Origin: Crotophaga sulcirostris
Lineage: Eukaryota; Chordata; Aves; Cuculiformes; Crotophagidae
Length of the DNA: 64,000 nt
Direction: 5' to 3'
NCBI GenBank assembly: GCA_013397455.1
Contig: VYZB01000117.1
Location: forward strand, 251,060 to 315,059
The notes beneath the pieces were generated by a model that saw only the letters and a program-made list of their open reading frames with translations, made no database searches and was not told where the DNA came from. The translations under genes were made by a program, and so were the position numbers. Positions 39,126 to 51,410 of the stretch are shown in pieces (the first letter of the stretch is position 1; the number at the start of each line of letters is the position of its first letter).

Positions 39126-39837
39126 TTCTACTAAAAGTCTTTTTCAGTCAAGAGAAACATAATTGCTCATTACCCTCCAGAAAGGATATACTTAAAAAAT
39201 ACCATTTCTACTGGCTGAGTAGCAGGTCTGACTTAAATCTGAAGATGACAAACAGCCTCTCACCTGGGTTTTCTATTCACAAAGTTTACCAAATTGCAGC
39301 AGCAGATAGTTCTGACCAGCTGCAAAGATACTTTCCTAAATCTCTCCTTCAGTTCTCTTTGGTCACCGGAATGCCATAAGACCATATCCCTGATCAGCTG
39401 ATGTGTACAAAGAATGTTTGATTTGGAGTCAGATCCCAGGCTTGGTTCTTTACTTTTGCTCTCGTGCTCAAAGTTTGAATACAGGTGAACCAACTGGGAC
39501 TGACCTACTCTTGACAACCTACATTCCCTCCCTGTTCTGAACGTTGTGGTCTGCAGGGATGCTTTGGTGACCACTGCTCCCATTCACCTTGCAATGATTA
39601 AGACTCAGACTTTGCTAACAAAAAGTTTTAATTTATGGAACAGACTTCTGAAGGAGTTCAAGGCAGCATTTACAGCTATGCTTTCACTGCCAAAGGGAAG
39701 AGCAATCTGATCTTCCCAGATTTTCACTGACTCCTCACAATTTCTCACCACAGTGAAAAGCAGCAGTCCACCTGCTGTCAGCCAAAGGCTTCCTGGAAGG
39801 AGAAAAGAAAATAGTTATTCAACAGAATTAGATGCAC
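39126..39837. other. Unassigned sequence, no gene seen
   Basis: A 107-codon minus frame (39260-39583) overlaps an open plus frame, and neither has convincing splice sites. No repeat family recognised before the CR1 at 39838. Confidence 0.4.
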
Positions 39838-40125
39838 TTCTCCCAAGCAAAAAGTGATCGGATGAGAGGAAATGGCCTCAAGTTGTGCTAGGGGAGGTTT
39901 AGATCGGATATCAGAAAAAGAATTCTTTACCAAAAGAGTAGTGCAGCATTGGAACAAGCTACACAGGGAAGTGGTGGAGTCTGCTTCCTTGGAGGTGCTC
40001 AAAATAAGTGTAGATGTGGCACTTTAGGACATGGTTTAGTAGGCATGGTGGTATTGGACTGGTGGTTGGACTTGATGATCTTAGAGTTCTTTTCCAAGCT
40101 TAATGATTGTATAATTCTATGACAA
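39838..40125 (+). mobile_element. CR1 LINE 3' fragment
   Basis: Plus-strand CR1: 'gatgagaggaaatggcctca', 'ggggaggtttagatcggata', 'cattggaacaagctacacag', 'ggaagtggtggagtctg', 'gttggacttgatgatcttag' and terminal 'gtataattctatgac'. It is moderately diverged. Confidence 0.93.
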
Positions 40126-42054
40126 AATAATCTGTTTTGCAGAATCACTGTAATGACTCTTCCAACCCAATACTTAGACATCTGAAGTGTGATAAACACC
40201 TTAATTGTCTGAATGGAAAGAAGTAACTTGAACTATGTCAGAAAAAAGCCTCTCCATAGCAAGTAGAGGAAAAGATAATGTTGTGTTGTGTCATTCAAGT
40301 AGATTCTCTCTGCTATTAGAATAAGAAGTAGCACAGCCCTTTCTTCTCCAGAAAATTGTAAAAAAAGATTCCCCATCTCTACTTTGAAAAAACTCAATAG
40401 AGATCTGCCTGAAAGTCTCTGTGAAGGAAGGACTTTACTTATCTTTCCTGTTTAAGGTTAGGCTTGGCACTGAGTAGGAAGTTTAGAAATTGCTAGGGGG
40501 TTCGTATATGCTAACCATGGGTAGGATTCAGCTCCAGATTAAGACTTTAGATGCTGGTGTGATTATAATGCCATCTACATATCAAGGTGTTCATGCTTTC
40601 ATTATAGACCAAGGATTCTCCTCTGTCATCAGTCACAAGAAGTGATGCCAATTTGAAGTTCTTTGTGACATCCAATTTGTTTTTGTTGCGTTATTAAATA
40701 CACACATTCTCTTCTCAAATGAAAGCTAGAGACCAGGCAGGTTGCAGTGAAGCTAAAATGGCAATAGACACCTGTGTTTGCACAACTGAATCCAGTCCCA
40801 CACGTCCAGCAAAACTCAAAGCTGTCAATCACCAGTAAGAATAGATGAATTCGCGGGAAAATAATAGCTTAAAGCATTATGTTCTCCAACTTTCATTTCA
40901 GCAGAAGGTGTCAGCTCCTTTGATATAAGGTAATCCAGGGATGCCTAAAAAAACCCACAACACAGAAAAGCTGTGATCTTTCCACTGTCCACAATCCCAA
41001 ATCAGGAGCATCCCAGTCATAGTTAAATATGCTCTGAACATCATATTATGTTAATGTATTAATGACATGTAAATGTTTGCAGAATAAACTATACTCATGT
41101 AAATTTGTTGGCTCTGAACTTATTTTATTCTGACAGAGAAGTGTATTTGATCTGGGCACAAAGCAAATTAACATTTTCAGAACTCATTAGTATGTGTGAA
41201 CACCAGGCAAATGTGACAAATCAGTTTAGTAGACTTCCATTATTTTAGGCCGAAAAGCCAGTCATTTGGGAGATTTGGGATGCCTGATCCAAAAGACACT
41301 GCGGTCTGTGAGAGTTCTACCAGTAATTAAAAAAGGAATTTAGGTCAGACCCTTGGACACGGTGGCTAATGCAGTGAGAAAACATAGAATTAAGTTTATA
41401 CTTGGACTCTTAATAGATATGTGGAATTATCAGCTGGAGTAGTCTCAGCAGTATTAGGCCATTTAATTGTCCCTTTGCGTAACACTCACTGTAGGATCGT
41501 TCCCTTCGGTATTACAAGTCTCTAGTGCTTTATTTTAATTGTTCAGTAAATATCAAAGATGCAGTAATTAACATGGTCTATTAAATATAACCAACTGCTT
41601 ATTTCTTTGAAAAAAAAAAGAAAATTTAGTGAAGTGCATCATTAGTCAGTGCTTATTACTAACCCACTATTTGCTAAAGTTTCTGGACTCTGTTCACAAA
41701 TATTTGGCCCATGCAGACAAATCTGGGTTTCTTCATGATTTTAGGACAATACATATTTATTCTTATACAATGAAAAAATATACCACAACATTTGGTAGCA
41801 ATTGTGTACATTCAAACTATTTGGAGAATGAAATGATGCAACCCAATTTTTATTGGCAAGGAAAAGTATTTGATTTACTTTTGTTATCGATGCACAGATA
41901 TTGAAGCCTATTGGAAGTTCTTCATGTGTGTGAACAAACAGATAAAAGGATTAGAGAAGTAATACATAAATTGCCACAAATTTCTATTATATAATTACAA
42001 ATATCTGAGATTTGGAGAACCAAAATTGTTGTTCACAAAGCAGAGGACCAGTAC
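40126..42054. other. Unique AT-rich DNA, no gene seen
   Basis: No repeat family. The plus frame at 41629-41904 has no splice context. Confidence 0.5.
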
Positions 42055-42123
42055 GGTTGGACTCAACGATCTCAAAGGTCTTTTCCAACCAGACAATTCT
42101 ATGATTCTATGATTTTATGATTC
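42055..42123 (+). mobile_element. CR1 LINE 3' terminus
   Basis: The last 70 bp of a plus-strand CR1: 'ggttggactcaacgatctca', 'aaggtcttttccaacc' and terminal octamers ATTCTATG-ATTCTATG-ATTTTATG. The intact octamers suggest a comparatively young or well-preserved copy. Confidence 0.95.
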
Positions 42124-42962
42124 AAAGTGAATGAAAATACTCAAAGTCTTTCAGTAATTTTGGGGAAAAAAAATAAGCAAACCAAAATCAGAGAACACAA
42201 CATCTTTTAATTAATCTGGGCCAGCCCAATAGCTCATGTATGCTGCTCAGCAGGAATAGCGAAACAGTCCTTGAGCTACCAGTGACCTGAAATAGTCCAT
42301 CCCAAAGAAGCAATGAAATATATCTTGTGGAAATACATTGCTCTGACATTCGTTAAGCCATCTAAGAGATCAGTCCAAGTAGTCCTGGACTCTAAGACAG
42401 ACGGTTTCTTTGGGATGTGCTGTTCTGAGCCCAACCTGCTTTCATATACAAAGTCAAGTCAGATGTCCCTATATCATCCTCCACCACAAGATACCAACAT
42501 TTGTAGAGTTACTGTATCTTACTCTTATCTGTTTTGTTTGTTTGGGGTTTTTCCCCTTTCTCTTCCTGGTGTGGTCATTTGCACAATAAGGTATGTAATC
42601 CATGTTTTATTCCAAATGAATGAGTAATGCTATTAATTGCAATAGGAATTCAAGCATATTTTTAAGATCCAGGACCAAAATTATTGTCTTTTTTCTTACA
42701 TCCTCTTTTCAGATAAATTGTAAGCTGTTTTGGGTATGTGCCCTCTTCCGTCAAGATGATGTGTTCCACAAGGCAACACGTTTGTGCAAGAATGTCTTCC
42801 AACAATTACATGACTGCTAAAATTAAGAGAAGAATCATGGCAGGACTCATATCTCTGTCATCCCTTCCTCCCCTTCAGCTCTTTCATCTCTTTAAAATAT
42901 CTAAGTTATGTTTTTAAATGAAAGAATTTTAGACAAGGAAGACAAGTTTAATGAAACCTTAC
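42124..42962. other. AT-rich DNA between two CR1 copies
   Basis: No gene or repeat recognised. The open plus frame at 42313-42627 lacks splice support. Confidence 0.45.
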
Positions 42963-44620
42963 TTTAGCTGTTCAAGGAAGTATTGGGCCAACAGAACATG
43001 ATCCTTATTGGTAATTTCTATTACCTAGATTTTTGTTTGGGGCACAACACAGCAGTGCACAAGTCATCCGTCAGGTTCCTGGAATGCATTGAGGACTGCT
43101 TCCTGCTGCAGATGCTGAACCATGCTGACTCAGAGCAGTGCATTGCTGGATTTATCGCGCACAAACTGAGATGACTTATTTGACAACATCACAACTCATG
43201 GTAGCCTTGGATACAGTGGCAAATTATTGTGGAGTATAAGATCTTGCTGAGCACAGTGATGATCAGTAGTGGGAAAAAAAATTGAATTTTAGAAGAACCA
43301 TTTTCAGTATGTTCAGAACACAGCTGCAAGGGATTCTATGGGAAGTATGATTGGAGGGTAAAGGAGCTTGTGAGTGCTCGTAGTTATTAAAGAACAACCT
43401 CTTTGAAGCACAGAAACGGTCCATTCCCTACCAAGAGAAAGCAAGAAGGCAGGACAAGAGACCAGCCTGGTATAACAAAGAACTTTTGGGTGTTCTCGGA
43501 AGAAAAACATAAGCATAATAGCTAAATACCAATTGAGGACTACCAGAACCTTACTAGGGCATGCAGAGATTAGGTCAGGAAAGCTAAGGGTCACATAGGA
43601 CTGACATTGGACAAAGATGTCAAGAATAATAGCAAAGGGGTTTTCAGATATATGAGCAGCAATTAGAAACACAGAGAAAACAGAGCAGGAGAACTGTGTA
43701 CTAATAATGCTGTGAGGCAGAGGTTCTCAATGCCTTCTTCGACTCTCTTTACGCCCTAGCTGGACCCAAGATCACAAGATCAAGTAGCTACAACAAAACA
43801 CAGGTCAATGCATCAGTAGAGGAGGAAACACTGGTCTACAGACTCATGCAAGAGCTCAACCCACATAAATCTGCAGGTCTGGGAAGAATCCATCCTAGGG
43901 TGTTAAGAGAAGTGGCTGGCAATGCAGCAAGGTCAGTGTCTTATAATAATTCAACATTATCTCCCATAGCTTCTTCTTGAACAAACTGGCAAGATACAGA
44001 TTGCATGCTTGATCTGTGAGATGGGTAGGGTCACCACTCAGAGGGTGGTGATCAATGTTTTTTACTCAGGCTGGCAGCTTGTTACAAGTGTGGTCCCCCA
44101 AGGATCTGTACTGGGCCTGGCACTGCCCAACATCTTCATATATGATCCAGATGATGGGATTGACAGTACCTTCGCCAAGCTTGGTGGGCCATGAAGAGAG
44201 GGCTGGAGAACTTGCACTATGAGGAACAGCTGAAGGAGTTAGGTCTTTTCTCCTTGGAGAAGAGAAAGCTCAGGGAGGACCTCATCACGGTATTCTAATT
44301 CTTAAAGGCTGACTATGAAGAAGGCAGAGGCTCTCTCTTCACAGGGAGCCACACTGAGAAAACAAAGAACACTGGATAAAAGTTGCATCAGGAGAGTTTT
44401 CACATTGATACAAGAAAGAAATTTTACAGTAAAAATAATCACTGGAATAACCTCCACAAGGGATGGGAGTAGCGTAGAGTTCACATCACTGTAGGTTTTC
44501 AAGATGTGATTGGACAGGATGCTTAGATAATCTCATCTGTGCTCTCTTTCCCACAAAATGTTGGAACAGCTGATCTTTCAAAGTCTCTTCCAACCTGGGC
44601 TGTTATTTGATTCTATGTCA
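42963..44620 (+). mobile_element. CR1 LINE with decayed endonuclease and RT domains
   Basis: This is the longest CR1 in the window, about 1.66 kb on plus. ORF2 remnants appear in order. The endonuclease reading at 42995-43130 has LIGNFYYLD where the family has a GDFN-type motif, then FLECIEDCFLLQ. Near 43205 a GSLGYSGK reading sits where the SDH catalytic motif is expected. Near 43465 is PAWYNKELL, and near 43865 is HKSAGLGRIHPRVL from the start of the RT. At 44085-44150 is VPQGSVLGLALPNIFI, the RT block before the catalytic box. From 44190 the 3' region follows directly (GGAGAACTTGCACTATGAG, TTTTCTCCTTGGAGAAGAG), ending 'ctcttccaacctgggctg..gattctatgtc'. Many stops and frameshifts make it a dead copy; RT catalytic and thumb regions are deleted. 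Confidence 0.9.
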
Positions 44621-44944
44621 AAATAGTCTCATGCTTTCCCTAATAAATGTCATTTTATGGCATCTCTTTAAAAGGAGGGAAGAGATAGAAGTGAAATCTA
44701 TAGTCCAACATTATAAATTTTAGTCATTGAAGGAAAACCCACAGCATGATTTGAAAGACTGTAAGTTTTTATAAAGGGAAAGAACACTACAGGGAATGGC
44801 TGGTTCTTTACAAGTCTTGTGATTTTATTTCAAATAAAGGAAGATAAAACACTAGCAGTAATTATAACAATTTTAAGTACCAGATTTGTCATTTCTAGAT
44901 AGCATTCCTTCACCTCTAATTCTAGCAGATTCTCTTTCAGTATA
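44621..44944. other. AT-rich DNA up to the assembly gap
   Basis: No gene or repeat recognised. Confidence 0.5.
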
Positions 44945-44954
44945 NNNNNNNNNN
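44945..44954. other. Assembly gap, ten Ns
   Basis: The Ns are flanked by TATA on the left and ATATAT on the right, suggesting that a TA microsatellite was not resolved. True length is unknown, so any frame crossing it is unreliable. Confidence 0.98.
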
Positions 44955-45459
44955 ATATATAATTACAGCAATTCTGTTGAGAAATACAGCCAAGTTTAAC
45001 GATTGAAGTCCAGTAATAGAGGTATGGCATTCATAATTTTATATCTGAAGTTACAACAACGTTTCCTCATTAAGCTCATTAAGATATTACTGCAGAACTA
45101 TCTTTAGCTTGTCTTAAACATGAACACACTTTAAATTTTTGAAATATTTTTTAATCAAATTACTTTATGACATGAATAGGGTCTTTCACACCCACATAAT
45201 GTAAAAGGATGCTTTCATCTTCTGTGTTACTAAGATTGCATTTTGTTTTTCTACCTAAGGTTATGATGTCATCAGCTCTCACAACTGAAGAAAGCATCAT
45301 TCTTGCTTAGTCAGTGAAATTCCCATTTTGCTAGCATTTGATTCCAGATCAAGAATACTGTTCTTAGGAGACCATTCAAGATAACCCTCAGTATGCTTTG
45401 GTTTGTGCCAATGTTATGTTTTAGTTGATATAAGAGGGCACTCTTCGTATACACACATT

Positions 45460-46094
45460 TGTTCTGGTTTGAACTAAAGCAGAACACTTTCTCTGGCTTT
45501 TCAGCCTGATAGTTACCACCAAGGTAATGGACCATTGGTGTGTAAAGAGGCCACTGCTTGTACTTATTCCTATGCAAATTAAGGCCATCCCAGAGTTGGT
45601 GGTGAAAGTTGTCACACCTGCTTGTAGAAGTGGACAGGACAGGTGATTCACACATGACCAATGAAGTATTCCATGCCATACATATTATACTTAGTATAAA
45701 AGCTTAGAGACCAGAAGGACAGCCCTCGTCTTCGATGACTGATGTTCGGGGAGGATCTCTCCCATTTGTGTGCCTGTCCCAAAACCCATCCACGTGTTCC
45801 TGAGTCCAGCTCCCATCTGCCACTGAGTCCAGTGTCAGCAGTGATGTGATATCATCTGTAGAGTCTGAATTGGCTTTGTATATTTGTGTTTATTTTATTA
45901 TTTTCTTATTAGTATTATTATCTTCCTTCTATTGTCATTGTTACTTTAAAACTGTTGTAATGTTAATTTCCAAGCCACAACTCTGTCTCTTATTTCCCTT
46001 TTCCCTTTCCTATGAGTGCAGGGATTGAAACTAAAAGCTGCCCAGTTTTAGCTACTGACCTGGCCAGGGAGTAATGTGCTAACCCAGATCAACA
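45460..46094 (+). mobile_element. Solo LTR of an endogenous retrovirus, full-length
   Basis: A roughly 635-bp LTR-like unit opens TGTTCTGGTTTGAACTAAAG and closes ..AACCCAGATCAACA, giving TGTT/AACA inverted ends. A TATA box, TATAAAAG, lies at 45695-45702, about 235 bp into the unit, as expected for a U3/R arrangement. From memory, wording such as 'ttaccaccaaggtaatgg' and 'gccactgcttgtac' belongs to an avian LTR family. If the end is instead placed at 46091, the flanks ACATT and ACACT form an imperfect 5-bp target duplication. No internal viral sequence is present on either side, so it is a solo LTR. Open minus frames across it (45311-45679) are incidental. Confidence 0.75.
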
Positions 46095-49000
46095 CTAAAG
46101 AGTTGTTTAGATGAAAGTGAAATCTGCTTCAGGAAAGTTCTCAAGCCACAGAAACGTATTCAGTCCGTGAATTATCATCAAGGCAGATTTAAATGAAAAC
46201 CTTGAAAAATAGGTTGTGTGGCCCCCAAACTATCTTCACAAACTACTTTGCTTTCCAGATCTCCCTCTGCTGCACCCCACTACTTGTTGGTGTGCTGCGG
46301 ATCAGCTCGCATCAGCCCTTGTACAAAAGCACAGAATATACAAAAGATTCCTATCTCACATTCTTTACCTCTTGAAAGTCAGCGGGCATCTTGCTATTGC
46401 ATATCATGCTGTCTGATTTTATCAGTTCTGGGGATATTGTAAGAATATGCTGAACTCTCTAAAGAGCAAATAGTAAAGACTTTATCTTCTTAGATCAATA
46501 CATATAAAGGATCATATACTGTTCAATTTAATTCAATAAACAGTTTACCATTGATTTACATGTATACAAAGCACAGCTTCATAATTAGAATACTGTTGAT
46601 TTCTCATTTAAATTTTAATGAATTATTAAAAATAGAGAAACTAAACTTGAAGGAAAACCAACTGAAAATAGTCTCCTGTTTCATGTAAAAAATCAATTCA
46701 ACTAAGTAAAAAAGAATCCAGATAATCTGAACATTAAACATATATTAGTATCAATCTTTGCTAGAAATTGACCATGAGATAAAGTTTTTGGAAGACTAAA
46801 AACAGAACAACAGAGGTCTGCATAAAAGCTTCCTTTAGGAAAGTACTTAACCAACAGCTTTTTCAACACACACTTAATCCTTTTGAGTTCAGAGACTTAA
46901 ATCTTCTCTCACTAAGGAACAAATTCTGAATAAGGGTCTAATTGTCTTAATTCTGTGAATTGTTCCAACTTGGGCCAAAGCCCATGACAGACAATAGAAG
47001 TGTTTTCCAGCAGAATCAACACTTTTTGGACAAAGTAGATAGAGCAAATCTATGTGTGTATATTATTAAGGGGTGTCTCACTATAAGCAGAGAAACATAG
47101 GATGGAGGCAGATATATTACAAACTAGAATGTTTAAAGTACACAAACTATTGAAACAGATAACACATATGGAATGCATGCGTCACCTATCAGAATAAAAA
47201 TACTGTGCCTGAAATATGTTGTAATATTTAATAAAATAGATCATTTATTGAAAGAAAAGGGAGGGTGAAGGGAAAATGAATAATCTAGTGAATTGCTCCT
47301 ATTGCCTGTTGGACTAAATCTATTGCCTGTTTTGTCAACTGTAGACCACAATAATTTTCAGTGGCTAAGCACACTGGCTGAAATTTAAAACAGCTGAAGA
47401 AATATAGCCATTAAAAGATATATATGAAGGTCAGGAGTTGGCAGTATAATTGCTATAATTAATTTATTCTTTTAAGGCTTGACATGCTCTTGGAATTGTT
47501 TGTTTGTTGTCTGGTTTGTGGATTGGGAAAGCTTCAGATATACTTAAATTTTCAAGAGTTGAACCAAGAGTTTCGAATAAACAGTTACATAATGTAGCAC
47601 GTAAGAGGGGATTTATAGAGGATGCTGTATTTGAAAACATCAGATTAGAAAGCCAAGTGACCTACATCAATATTTTATATTGTCAGGCCTGAAGCAGCCC
47701 AACTAGTTATTAACACTAGCATACAGAATTCCAGAGAAGTGACTGAACCTGCTGTAGAAAGCAGGGACGAAAATGATCTGTTCCTACTGTTCCAATCCTC
47801 ATGAGCTCTTAGGGGTTACTCAGACAGGTCCTGCTCAGTTTGCCAGTGATAGGTGTGATGTGGTATTGAAGACATATCCCTGACCCTCTAGCTCTGCACA
47901 TGGAAGTAATAACTTACAGAGGTTTATTTTAAAACTATTTGTCTAGCAATGTTTAGTGTGGTGCTGCAGAAGAATTCATGTGCTTCAATCCAAACAAAAA
48001 TTCTATATATTTCTTGAGGGCAGATATCTCAGCTCTTGACTTACACGTTTATTCTGTTAAGTTCTGAACAGTATTTTTGTGTTTTGTTGAGTTATGCTAT
48101 GTACTGTTAGGACTATTCTAACAAAGTATATCATTATCTCATAGAAGAACCTTATTCTTCTTAAAGGAGTATATTTTTTTCAAAATGAGAATTACATCGA
48201 TGCTGTTGTATATGTCATAGATTTCTACTAGACTGTTCAAAAACTCCTGTAGACATTGGGCAGTTTTCTATTATTCCCTTGAAGTTTGAAGGATGTTTTT
48301 CTTTCATACACTTCTGTAAAACCCTATCAAAACCATCTGTGCACAATTCTGCAACACATTTATTTGGGGAATATTTTTCATCTATTCCAAAAGGACCAGA
48401 GGTAAGTTGCTTGCCCTTCAAATCATGGAAGAATAAAGGAGAGGGAAGTATTGTTATAAACAGAAAATTAACATGAATATGTTGGAAGTTCAGTCCACTT
48501 TCCACAGAAATATGTATTAAACACAGGAAATATCCAATAACAAGTATATGAAGAAGAAACTTTAGTATAGAACATCATGTGAAAGAGTTGTCAGGACAAT
48601 TTATCTGCAAATGAACACAAAAACCAAAGCAAACAAATAAACAAACACCAGCCCAAACTCCTTGTAATTAAAAAAAAACTGTTGGGAAAAAGACGAAAAA
48701 AATATGAAGAAAAGAAAAAAGTGAAATATGAATCATTCTAATGTGAGCAGGAGAGGAGGTGTTAGCAGCTGAAGTAATACCTCAGTGACAGACAGATGTT
48801 TGTTAGAGCTGTTTTATGCCTCTAAGGCCACCTTGCAAGATAAAAAATGTTCCTACACTAAACATTTCATCAAAAGGAATAACAGATGGCGTCTTTCTTA
48901 CCCTGTCCAGAATACTGTAATTTGCTTGGTGAAAGGATGACTGAAGACATATTACTACCTGGTTCCTGTAGGTTGCTTCTGAGACAGCTGTTGCTGTTTT

Positions 49001-50329
49001 CCTAAGAGAAGAAAATGGATCTGCTGGTGGATTGTCAATCATCTTGGGTTACAAGGTTGCAAAGATAAAATCAATAGCACACATTTTGAACCCCAGCCAC
49101 AGCATGAGTAACCATTGCTCTGTTCCCGTTTGGATGCACTGATGTTACTTGGGGCAGATTTGTCAGATATCTTGCTTACCAGATCCTCCTCATCCATATA
49201 TGACTCCTTGTGCCTCACACATGCATTGATACATGATGTGCTACCTCTGGATGACGATAGATTCGAACAGAAGTGTCAAAATAGTTTTTCTTCCTTCCTC
49301 TGAGGACAGGGTTCTACCTCTGTAGTTAGTATTAATCAGAGGGAGCATGGCTATGGAAACTACCTTGAGCTCTTAAATTCAATATACTGTGTAGCAATTC
49401 AGATGGGGAGGAGAAATAAAAAAATTGAACAGATAGCTTCGTCTCACCTGATAGGTACATAGTAACATCTAGCTTCATTCTTCCCAATTTTTTAATGTTT
49501 CATTTGTGTATTCAGGGCTGGACCCACCACGAAATGCCCAGCATAGAATTAGAGCTTTATCTCCCACTGTTCTCCTAAAATTCAATGTATTAATTTCTAC
49601 ATACAGCCAGGATCTTGTTCTGTAGACAAAAAAAAAAAAAAAATCTAGACAAAAAAAAAAGTGTAGGTTTTTGGGAGACTATAGGTAGAGCAGGTGATGA
49701 ATGTTGTTTACTATGGAAGATTTGAGCCGGTTTGGTCTGGGATTTTTTTTAATTATTCTTTTAAAAAATAGTTCTTTCAGATAATGTCTTTGATCCCATT
49801 TTTTCTTCAGTAAGCATTATAGTTAAGAAATTAACCTAGAAGATTAACTGAAAAATGATGATTTCTTTTTCCTCTTTTCTCTTCCCTTACCTTAGTTAAA
49901 ATTAAAAGAAACAAAACAAAGAAACCAAACCCCACACACTTTATTAACTAAAGCACATTCAGAAAAACAAGAAAACAATAATTAAATTTCTACAAAATAA
50001 TGAAGTTTGAAGTAGCTTAGAGTGGGAGTTGGTCTCCTGACCATGCTGAGATGCCTAGCTCCAATACTGGTGTTTACTTATTACATATCTAAAGGTAATT
50101 GTGATGAATCCCATCGTGGGTACTTGGTAGCAAAAGATCTTCTAATGAGGGCCTGGCTTAATCTGCTTCATTACCTAAGTAGAAAGACTATGACGCAAAT
50201 TCTGATAAACACAGAGAAAGAAAGAGAAGGAATACTTTTTCTGGCATTTCTAGTGATGCATAGAGGATTAGAGCTCATTGCAACACCTTTTTAAAGGCAT
50301 TTTTCCCAAATTATTTTTCATTTACCAAG
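46095..50329. other. Mostly unique AT-rich DNA
   Basis: No repeat family recognised. Two minus-strand segments look somewhat protein-like: 48215-48505, ending in a stop, and 48803-49042, which includes an AG...GTAAGA-bounded 100-nt piece at 48902-49001. Neither is firm enough to annotate as an exon. A run of about 15 A residues lies near 49628. Confidence 0.4.
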
Positions 50330-50720
50330 TGCTGTGGATTGAAGGATGACATCGCCATTAGCATACATAAACAAGGTTAATCCTGTGTGTCAGGTGTTTT
50401 TTGGGGGATGTGGTAATCTTAACGTTACGTAGCCATAGAGGAAGGTGGAATAAATTCCACCTGTGAAAGCGACTATGATCTCAGCAATCTTCTCGGCAAT
50501 TTTTTCTGCCATTTACTGAAAAGGCAGGTTGAAGTGACTGACCTTCTAATTCGGATTTCTAAGTTACACAAATTAATCTTGGCAACAGTTATAAAGACAT
50601 TGTGAGCATCCCACTTGTCTGTATATGCATTTAAAGGCAAGGAAGACGGTTTCGTATTATTGCCTCCTTGATCTTATTCCTCCATAAATGAGGAGCTGGA
50701 ATACAGTCTCCCAAGACTGT
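50330..50720. other. Possible conserved noncoding element
   Basis: This is a unique, less repetitive segment rich in homeodomain-like and CpG-containing words, with a perfect palindrome GGTGGAATAAATTCCACC at 50444-50461 and AACGTTACGTAG at 50421. There is no open frame of note. Calling it a regulatory element is inference only. Confidence 0.3.
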
Positions 50721-50949
50721 GACCACTTGACATGTCCGATCTGTTCAATTTTCAGGGTTTCCAGAACATCCTCTTGACATGACATTTTGAGCAATGCTAA
50801 TGAAAGTCCATCCATCTAACTTTACTCTATTCTTGACTGGCATCAGTAAGACAAAGGTAAGCTGTTTCATGAAAAATATTTCTAGGCAGTCAGCTCTAAA
50901 GTTTAAAGCTACTCAAAACCTGCTATACTGTAAGTTGCAATTAAACCAG

Positions 50950-51410
50950 AGAATCACAGAATCAAACAATCATGGAATTTGAAAGGAACCTCTTCAGATC
51001 AATAACCCTAACTCCATGCTCAAGCAGAGTCAGCTCAAGCAGATTGTGGAGGACTGTTTCTAGCTGGTTTTAAATATCTCCAATGATAGAAACACTGCAG
51101 TGTTTATGGGTGACCTGTCATAGTCCTGTCTCCCTCACAGGAAATAAAAGTGGTTTTTTATGTTCAGGTAGAATTTGATGTGGGCTTTTTTCTATTTTTT
51201 TAAAAAAAACAATTCCTTCTTGTTTTGTTGTGACACGTGGTCTCTTGAGGAAAAAGTCTGTCTCCATTACCTTCATTTCCTCAAACCAGGTATTTACACA
51301 GGGGCATAAAACCCTCCTGAGCCTTATTTTCTCCGTGCTGAACAGTTACAGCTCTCTCAACTTTTCCTCATGTGAAAGATGTTCCAATCCCTTAATCATC
51401 TCAACTCTAG
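50950..51410 (-). mobile_element. CR1 LINE 3' fragment
   Basis: Minus-strand CR1: antisense 3' terminus 'agaatcacagaatcaaac', then 'catgctcaagcagagtcag', 'ttttaaatatctccaatgat', 'acaggggcataaaaccctcc' and 'ctcaacttttcctcatgtg' to 'aatcccttaatcatctc'. The 96-codon plus frame at 51230-51520 is a shadow of it. Confidence 0.88.

Noticed and set aside
43313..43672. 119-codon minus frame
   Set aside because: It is antisense to the decayed CR1 ORF2.
45311..45679. 122-codon minus frame
   Set aside because: More than half of it is antisense to the LTR starting at 45460.
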